In this document: piece after piece, positions 22,413-26,943 of the stretch
Layout: every line of letters begins with the position of its first letter
How positions within the stretch are numbered: position 1 is the stretch's first letter
Source of the DNA: Deltaproteobacteria bacterium
GTDB lineage: Bacteria; Desulfobacterota; GWC2-55-46
Assembly (NCBI GenBank): GCA_016234955.1
Contig: JACRNN010000037.1
Span: forward strand, 1 to 26,943
DNA length: 26,943 bases
Reading direction: 5' to 3'
Made by a program: the position numbers and the translations under genes
The notes under the pieces: generated by a model
Seen by the model: only the letters and a program-made list of their open reading frames with translations
Told to the model about the DNA's origin: nothing
The model's database searches: none

Positions 22413-22478
22413 AGGCCGCTGAAAAACTCTGAGCTTCTGATATACTTATTCTGTCTCGCCCTGTTTTTTAAGCGCCCG
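22413..22478. repeat. Family-1 repeat remnant
   Basis: Starts AGGCCGCTGAAAAA like the family-1 left end and finishes CCTGTTTTTTAAGCGCCC like the right end, but only about 66 bp separate the two and the middle is replaced. It is a deleted or diverged copy upstream of the tal-pgi gene. Confidence 0.5.
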
Positions 22479-22549
22479 TCACTTCACCCGCGCGGCCTCA
22501 TGGCGTCGCGCGGTTCCACAATACTCCGCACAGTCCCAGGAGCATGACG

Positions 22550-25390
22550 ATGAACCCCTTATCAGAGCTTAAGAAGTCAGGCCAGAGCGTATGGTATGAC
22601 GGCTTGAGAAGAGGCCTTATCACATCCGGGGAACTCAAACGGATGGTGGAGGAGTACGGGCTCACCGGCGTCAAATCGAGCCCCCTGGCTATGGAGCTGG
22701 CTATATCAGGCACGGATGAGTATGACGGGGAGATATCGAAGCATAAGCGCGAGGGAGCGGGCGAGGAGGAGATAATAAAGAGGCTCGCGGCATCGGACGC
22801 AAGGGGGGCCGCCGACGCGCTGATGTCCGTATACAGGGAGTCCGACGGCAAGGACGGCTTCGTATCCATCCGGCCGCCGGTCTTATCAGCGGGCACGGCG
22901 TTGCGCTTTATCTCGCTTATAGACAGGCCGAACATAATGGTGGAGGCGCCGGGAACGTCCGAGGGCCTCCCCTTGATAGAGGAGCTTGTCTACGAAGGGT
23001 GCAATATATGCGTGACGCCTCTTTTTTCGATAAAGGTGTACGAGGACGTTGAGCGCGCATACGTAAGGGGCCTTGAGAGAAGGCGCGGCGATGGCAGGGC
23101 AGTGGACAATGTCACGGCCGTAGCAGGATTCTCCATAAGCGGGGTGGACACCCTCGTCGACAGGATAATAGGGGAGAGGGCCGTTGCGGCCTCTTCGCAC
23201 GACGAGAGGTCCCGGCTCAAGGAGCTCACGGGCAGGGCGGCCCTGGCCAACGCGAGGCTCGCGTACGCGAAGCAGATGGAGATATTCGAAGGCGACGGCT
23301 TCAGCGCGCTCAAGGGGGAGGGGGCGGGCGCGTTGAGGCTCCTATGGACGGATACGTCCGTGAAGGACCCGCTCTATAGCGACGTCAAATATATAGAGGG
23401 GCTCATCGGCCCCTCGACCGTCAGCGCGATGGAGCTTCCAACGCTCCTCGCCTTCAACGACCACGGCGGTTCCACCGGCGCCCTTGCCGGGGGTGTGGAG
23501 GAGGCGGAAAGGGTCTTCTCGGAGCTATCGGCCCTCAAGATAGACTACGACCACTTGAGCCGCGTGCTTGAGGACGCGGCGATAAAGGGCCTCGCGGACT
23601 CCCGCGCCCGGCTCGTTGAACGGATAAAAGAGAAGAAGACCGCCTCCGCCGCGAAAAGGGCCGGGGCCGTTGAGTACTCTCTGCGCGGGTTCGAGCCCGC
23701 GATAGAGGCGGCCGTCGAGGAGTTGGGCAGGGACAACTTCCTTGCAAGGCTCTGGGCAAAGGACCCGACCCTCTGGAAGCACGACCCGGAGGCGAAGAAG
23801 ATAATAAGGAACGCGCTCGGCTGGCTTACGGTCCCCGGCATGATGGAGGGACGCAGGGCCGGGATAACGGATTTTGCGGACGAGGTCAGGAGGGAGGGTT
23901 TCAAGAGCGTCGTGCTCCTGGGCATGGGAGGGTCGAGCCTCGCCCCGCTTGTGCTGGCCAGGTCTTTCGGGCCCAGGCCCGGATACCCGGAGCTTATCGT
24001 GCTCGACTCGACAGACCCTGAGGCCGTCAAGAGCGTCGAGGACGCCGTCGACCTCAAAAAGACGCTATTCATAGTGTCGAGCAAATCGGGCTCAACCATA
24101 GAGCCCCTGAGCTTCTTCGAGTATTATTACGCGAGGCTCCATAGTGAGATAGGGGAAGAGGCGGGGTCCAACTTCGCGGCGATAACCGACCCTAACAGCG
24201 CCCTTGAGGGGTTTTCCAGGAAGTACAGGATGAGGAAGCTCTTTACCAACCCGCCGGATATCGGCGGGCGGTTCTCGGCGCTCTCGTACTTCGGGCTGGT
24301 CCCGGCCGCGCTCGCCGGCATAGACATATCAAGGCTCATCTACCACGGCTTGAGGGTACAGTCCTCCGTCCACCCATGCGTGTCCGAGGCCCGCGGCCCC
24401 GCGGTCAGGCTCGGGGCCGCGCTCGCGGAGCTCGCGAAGGCCGGGCGCGACAAGGTGACGTTCATCATCCCGGACGGGATCCCGGCCTTCGGCCTCTGGC
24501 TGGAGCAGCTTATCGCCGAGTCCACCGGCAAGGAGGGCAAGGGGCTTGTGCCGATAGCCGGAGAGCCCTTGGCCAGGCCCGGCGACTACGGCAAAGACAG
24601 GGTCTTTGTCCATATAGGGTTGGGGCCGGTCGGCAGGAAGACCGCCTCCACACTCAAGGCCCTTTCATCAGCCGGCCACCCGGTAATAAGCTACAGGCTT
24701 AACGACATCCACGAGATAGGCGGGGAGTTCCTCAAGTGGGAGGTCGCCACCGCCGTTGCCGGGCGGATACTCGGCATAAACCCATTTGACCAGCCCGACG
24801 TCGAGCTTGCGAAGAAGCTCGCGCTGGCGCGTCTTGACTCAAAGGGGAGGGAGCCGGGGAAAAAGGGCGCTCCGGTCGAGCTTGACGGCAAGAAATCGGC
24901 CATTTTTTTCGGGCGCGCCACGTTTGACATGTTGGAGGAGAATGGGCTTAAGGAGAGGGACGTTAAAAAGGCGATGAAGGCCTACATGGGGCTCTTGAAA
25001 GAGGGGGACTACATAGGGGTGATGGCCTACTTCAACACCTTCGACCCGGAGATAGACAACGCCTTCACGGAGGCGCGCAAGGTACTGCGCGACTCTACAA
25101 GAGCGGCGGTCCAGTTCGGCTACGGGCCGCGCTACCTCCATTCAAGCGGCCAGCTCCACAAGGGCGGGGCGAAAAAAGGCCTGTTTATAATCCTCTGCCA
25201 CGCGCCGGGGATGGACCTGGAGATACCGGGGAGCCGGTTCAGCTTCTCCGGGCTCGAGCTTTCACAGGCGTTCGGTGACATGGAGGCGCTTGATGAGAAG
25301 GGGTGCAGGGTCGCCCTCGTAAAGCTCCGGGACCCCGGGGTTGAATCCGTAAAAGAGGCGATAAGGCTGATAGAGGGGGCCGTGAAGTAA
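22550..25390 (+). CDS. Transaldolase-like / glucose-6-phosphate isomerase fusion; transaldolase domain degenerate
   Basis: A 946-residue fusion of the known bifunctional tal-pgi type. ATG 22550 is preferred over 22544 because AGGAG lies 7 bp upstream and the peptide starts in family style (MNPLSELKKSGQSVWYDG). Residues 1-365 align by eye to transaldolase (YEGCNICVTPLFS, RLLWTDT, LYSDVKYIEGLIGP, AFNDHGG). The Schiff-base Lys of the VKIPGT-like motif is Glu132 (MVEAPGT), the SNP Asn is Ser44 (KSSPLAM), and the SLEV Glu is Arg108 (VSIRPP); D17 and T156 remain. Residues 430-946 are a GPI with GMGGSSLAPLVL, SSKSGSTIEPL and GGRFSALSYFGLVPAAL, which look intact. It lies between tkt and gnd, so isomerase activity fits context; transaldolase activity is doubtful. 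Confidence 0.9.
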   Translation: MNPLSELKKSGQSVWYDGLRRGLITSGELKRMVEEYGLTGVKSSPLAMELAISGTDEYDGEISKHKREGAGEEEIIKRLAASDARGAADALMSVYRESDGKDGFVSIRPPVLSAGTALRFISLIDRPNIMVEAPGTSEGLPLIEELVYEGCNICVTPLFSIKVYEDVERAYVRGLERRRGDGRAVDNVTAVAGFSISGVDTLVDRIIGERAVAASSHDERSRLKELTGRAALANARLAYAKQMEIFEGDGFSALKGEGAGALRLLWTDTSVKDPLYSDVKYIEGLIGPSTVSAMELPTLLAFNDHGGSTGALAGGVEEAERVFSELSALKIDYDHLSRVLEDAAIKGLADSRARLVERIKEKKTASAAKRAGAVEYSLRGFEPAIEAAVEELGRDNFLARLWAKDPTLWKHDPEAKKIIRNALGWLTVPGMMEGRRAGITDFADEVRREGFKSVVLLGMGGSSLAPLVLARSFGPRPGYPELIVLDSTDPEAVKSVEDAVDLKKTLFIVSSKSGSTIEPLSFFEYYYARLHSEIGEEAGSNFAAITDPNSALEGFSRKYRMRKLFTNPPDIGGRFSALSYFGLVPAALAGIDISRLIYHGLRVQSSVHPCVSEARGPAVRLGAALAELAKAGRDKVTFIIPDGIPAFGLWLEQLIAESTGKEGKGLVPIAGEPLARPGDYGKDRVFVHIGLGPVGRKTASTLKALSSAGHPVISYRLNDIHEIGGEFLKWEVATAVAGRILGINPFDQPDVELAKKLALARLDSKGREPGKKGAPVELDGKKSAIFFGRATFDMLEENGLKERDVKKAMKAYMGLLKEGDYIGVMAYFNTFDPEIDNAFTEARKVLRDSTRAAVQFGYGPRYLHSSGQLHKGGAKKGLFIILCHAPGMDLEIPGSRFSFSGLELSQAFGDMEALDEKGCRVALVKLRDPGVESVKEAIRLIEGAVK

Positions 25391-25437
25391 GGTGTTATAT
25401 TAGTAAGGCGCGCCTTGAGAAGCTACGGAGGGTATTG

Positions 25438-26346
25438 ATGAAAATAGCGATGGTAGGCCTCGGTAAGATGGGGCTCAATATGGCCCGCAGGCTCGTTGAC
25501 GGCGGGCATGAGGCCGTAGGATACGACAAGACGCCGGATAAGACAAAGGAGGCCGGGGCCTACGGTATAAAGGCGGCCTGGTCGCTCAAGGAGCTTGCCG
25601 GGGCCCTGCCCAGGCCGCGCGTTGTATGGCTGATGGTCCCGGCGGGAGAGGCGGTGGACGGCGCCATAGAGGGGCTCAAAGGAAGTCTCGATGGCGGCGA
25701 TATAATCATAGACGGCGGAAATAGTTTTTACAAGGATGCCGTAAGAAGGGCGGGTGAGCTTGAAAGGCTCGGGATAAAATATATCGACGCCGGGGTGAGC
25801 GGAGGGGTCTGGGGGCTGGAGAACGGCTATTGCATAATGGCCGGGGGCGACAAGGAGGCGTTCGATTCCATCGAGCCTGTCTTAAAGACGCTCGCCCCGC
25901 AGCAGGGGTATCTCTACTGCGGCCCTGCCGGGTCCGGCCACTTCGTAAAGATGGTCCACAACGCCATAGAGTACGGGATGATGGAGGCGTATGCCGAGGG
26001 TTTCGAGCTGATGAAGGAGTCGGAGTACGGGGACGGGCTCGACCTCCACGGCGTGGCGCGCCTGTGGAACCGGGGCAGCGTCGTAAGGTCGTGGCTCCTT
26101 GAGCTCCTTGAAGGGGCCTTCAAGGACAACGGAAGGCTCGAAGGGATAAGCGGGTACGTGGAGGACTCCGGCGAGGGGAGGTGGGCCGTCAAGGACGCCG
26201 TTGACAGGGGCGTGCCTCTGCCGGTGATAACCGAAGCGCTCTACGCCCGGTTCAACTCCCGAAGGCGGGACTCTTTTGCCGCAAAGGTGCTGGCCGCCCT
26301 GAGACACTCATTCGGGGGCCATGCCATAAGGCCGGAAAAGAAGTGA
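25438..26346 (+). CDS. gnd: 6-phosphogluconate dehydrogenase, short (GndB/TIGR00872) type
   Basis: Oxidatively decarboxylates 6-phosphogluconate to ribulose-5-phosphate. 302 residues from ATG 25438, which has GGAGGG 5 bp upstream; a TTG at 25435 is not needed. It begins with the Rossmann motif IAMVGLGKMGLNMARRL, then VWLMVPAG, IIDGGNSFYKD, the substrate motif DAGVSGGVWGLENGYCIMAGG, KMVHNAIEYGMMEAYAEGF (catalytic Lys) and WNRGSVVRSWLLELL. The short form lacks the long C-terminal all-alpha half of the E. coli enzyme and is often NAD-preferring, which cannot be judged here. It lies 47 bp after tal-pgi and 232 bp before zwf, with a family-2 repeat between. Confidence 0.94.
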   Translation: MKIAMVGLGKMGLNMARRLVDGGHEAVGYDKTPDKTKEAGAYGIKAAWSLKELAGALPRPRVVWLMVPAGEAVDGAIEGLKGSLDGGDIIIDGGNSFYKDAVRRAGELERLGIKYIDAGVSGGVWGLENGYCIMAGGDKEAFDSIEPVLKTLAPQQGYLYCGPAGSGHFVKMVHNAIEYGMMEAYAEGFELMKESEYGDGLDLHGVARLWNRGSVVRSWLLELLEGAFKDNGRLEGISGYVEDSGEGRWAVKDAVDRGVPLPVITEALYARFNSRRRDSFAAKVLAALRHSFGGHAIRPEKK

Positions 26347-26350
26347 GTTC

Positions 26351-26541
26351 AGGGTGCCTCTAAAAATTGCTCTTTTTCCCGATCTCGTCGTTAGGGCGAA
26401 AATAAAAATGGACACATATTAGCATATATGCTCCGCTTTTTTATTTTAGCGTTCTGAAACCCCGCAGGTTTTGAGTCCTTGGAGGTTTCACTCACCCCGC
26501 CTCGACCTCGGAAAAAAATATCTAATTTTTAGAGGCACCCT
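26351..26541. repeat. Family-2 MITE-like element, copy 2
   Basis: A 191 bp element with perfect 18 bp terminal inverted repeats AGGGTGCCTCTAAAAATT and its complement (26524-26541). Copy 1 (9594-9828) is about 95% identical over 168 bp. It starts 4 bp after the gnd stop and ends 37 bp before the zwf GTG. Flanks TTCA and TTTA (if the element starts at 26352) are a poor 4 bp duplication. Confidence 0.9.
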
Positions 26542-26578
26542 TTATTGAAGGGCATCTTGAAGTTAGAAAGAGGTTACT

Positions 26579-26943
26579 GTGCCTGAAGACCATGTTACTA
26601 CCGCGAAAATAGGCGAAGTCCTGTTGCCCTCCAACCAGGGCCATGCGTGCGAGGAGCGCATGCCGGGGCCGTGCGCCTTTGTCATCTTCGGCGCATCCGG
26701 CGACCTCGCCCGGCGTAAACTCATCCCGGCGCTCTACCGCCTCGGTGTAAACGGGATGCTCTCCGGGAATTTTTTCATAATCGGCGCGTCAAGGAGCGAG
26801 TTGGACGACGCGTCCTTCAGGTCGATGATGGAGGAGGCCGTCAAAAAATACTCCACCTTCGACAACGCCGCATGGGAGGCGTTCTCAAGGCGGCTCTTCT
26901 ACAGGAAGCTCGACGACTACGGGGACAACGCGTCCCTGGCGCG
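26579..26943 (+). CDS. zwf: Glucose-6-phosphate dehydrogenase, N-terminal part
   Basis: The first enzyme of the oxidative pentose phosphate pathway, giving 6-phosphoglucono-lactone and NADPH. The window ends after about 121 residues. The nucleotide-binding signature CAFVIFGASGDLARRKLIPAL begins at residue 32 and is followed by ALYRLGVNGML and FIIGASRSELDD. GTG 26579 has AAGAGG about 7 bp upstream and is preferred; ATG 26660 is an alternative that removes an unconserved 27-residue lead. The leader contains a family-2 element. Together with gnd, tkt and tal-pgi it completes a pentose phosphate block; pgl is expected downstream but lies outside. Confidence 0.95.
   Translation, partial: MPEDHVTTAKIGEVLLPSNQGHACEERMPGPCAFVIFGASGDLARRKLIPALYRLGVNGMLSGNFFIIGASRSELDDASFRSMMEEAVKKYSTFDNAAWEAFSRRLFYRKLDDYGDNASLA

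Overview
This is a 26.9 kb stretch of GC-rich bacterial chromosome that is almost entirely housekeeping metabolism. Its most distinctive features are dispersed palindromic and MITE-like repeats between the genes and one fused gene with a degenerate domain. Coding style is unusual for GC-rich DNA: Ile is very often ATA and Arg very often AGG. With cobalamin-dependent ribonucleotide reductase, a UbiU-type U32 protein, Fe/Mn superoxide dismutase and a deoxynucleoside kinase-panBCD neighbourhood, this suggests an anaerobic or oxygen-tolerant Gram-negative of the Desulfobacterota/Nitrospirota kind. That placement is inference; no rRNA or other phylogenetic anchor is present.

Layout. 1-5.4 kb (+ strand): the 3' two-thirds of nrdJ, then glmU and glmS, the two ends of UDP-GlcNAc synthesis, separated by a 475 bp repeat-filled spacer. 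5.4-9.6 kb (- strand): sodB, a small 4-TM holin-like membrane protein, an inositol monophosphatase family gene, an FmdB-type zinc ribbon, ubiU and ssb. sodB and fmdB each have a clear TTGACA-17 bp promoter. 10.0-15.3 kb (+): plsC, a two-gene compositionally distinct insert (beta-propeller-like protein plus signal-less M23 peptidase), a class V aminotransferase/cysteine desulfurase, a 313 bp hairpin-rich spacer, and tsaD. 15.5-20.2 kb (+): rsmA, a deoxynucleoside kinase, panB, panC, panD and a DUF502 membrane protein. 20.3-26.9 kb (+): the sugar-phosphate block tkt, tal-pgi fusion, gnd and the start of zwf, covering the oxidative and non-oxidative pentose phosphate pathway and its link to glycolysis.

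Repeats. Two MITE-like families with terminal inverted repeats are visible. Family 1 (183-228 bp, ends reading CAGGCCGCT) has two copies that are almost identical over 166 bp plus a remnant. Family 2 (about 190-235 bp, ends reading GGGYGCCTCTAAAAATT) has two full copies plus one solitary end. All three family-2 pieces lie 24-41 bp upstream of a start codon (ssb, panD, zwf). A third set of short GC-rich palindromes includes one that forms the last codons of tkt.

The most notable protein observation is that the transaldolase half of the tal-pgi fusion has Glu where the Schiff-base Lys should be, with other catalytic positions also changed, while the isomerase half looks intact. I found no CRISPR array, tRNA, rRNA, transposase, phage module or defence system. 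There is no convincing wholly new system; the repeat/5'-UTR pattern, the pseudo-transaldolase fusion and the 14 kb hairpin cluster are the best leads.
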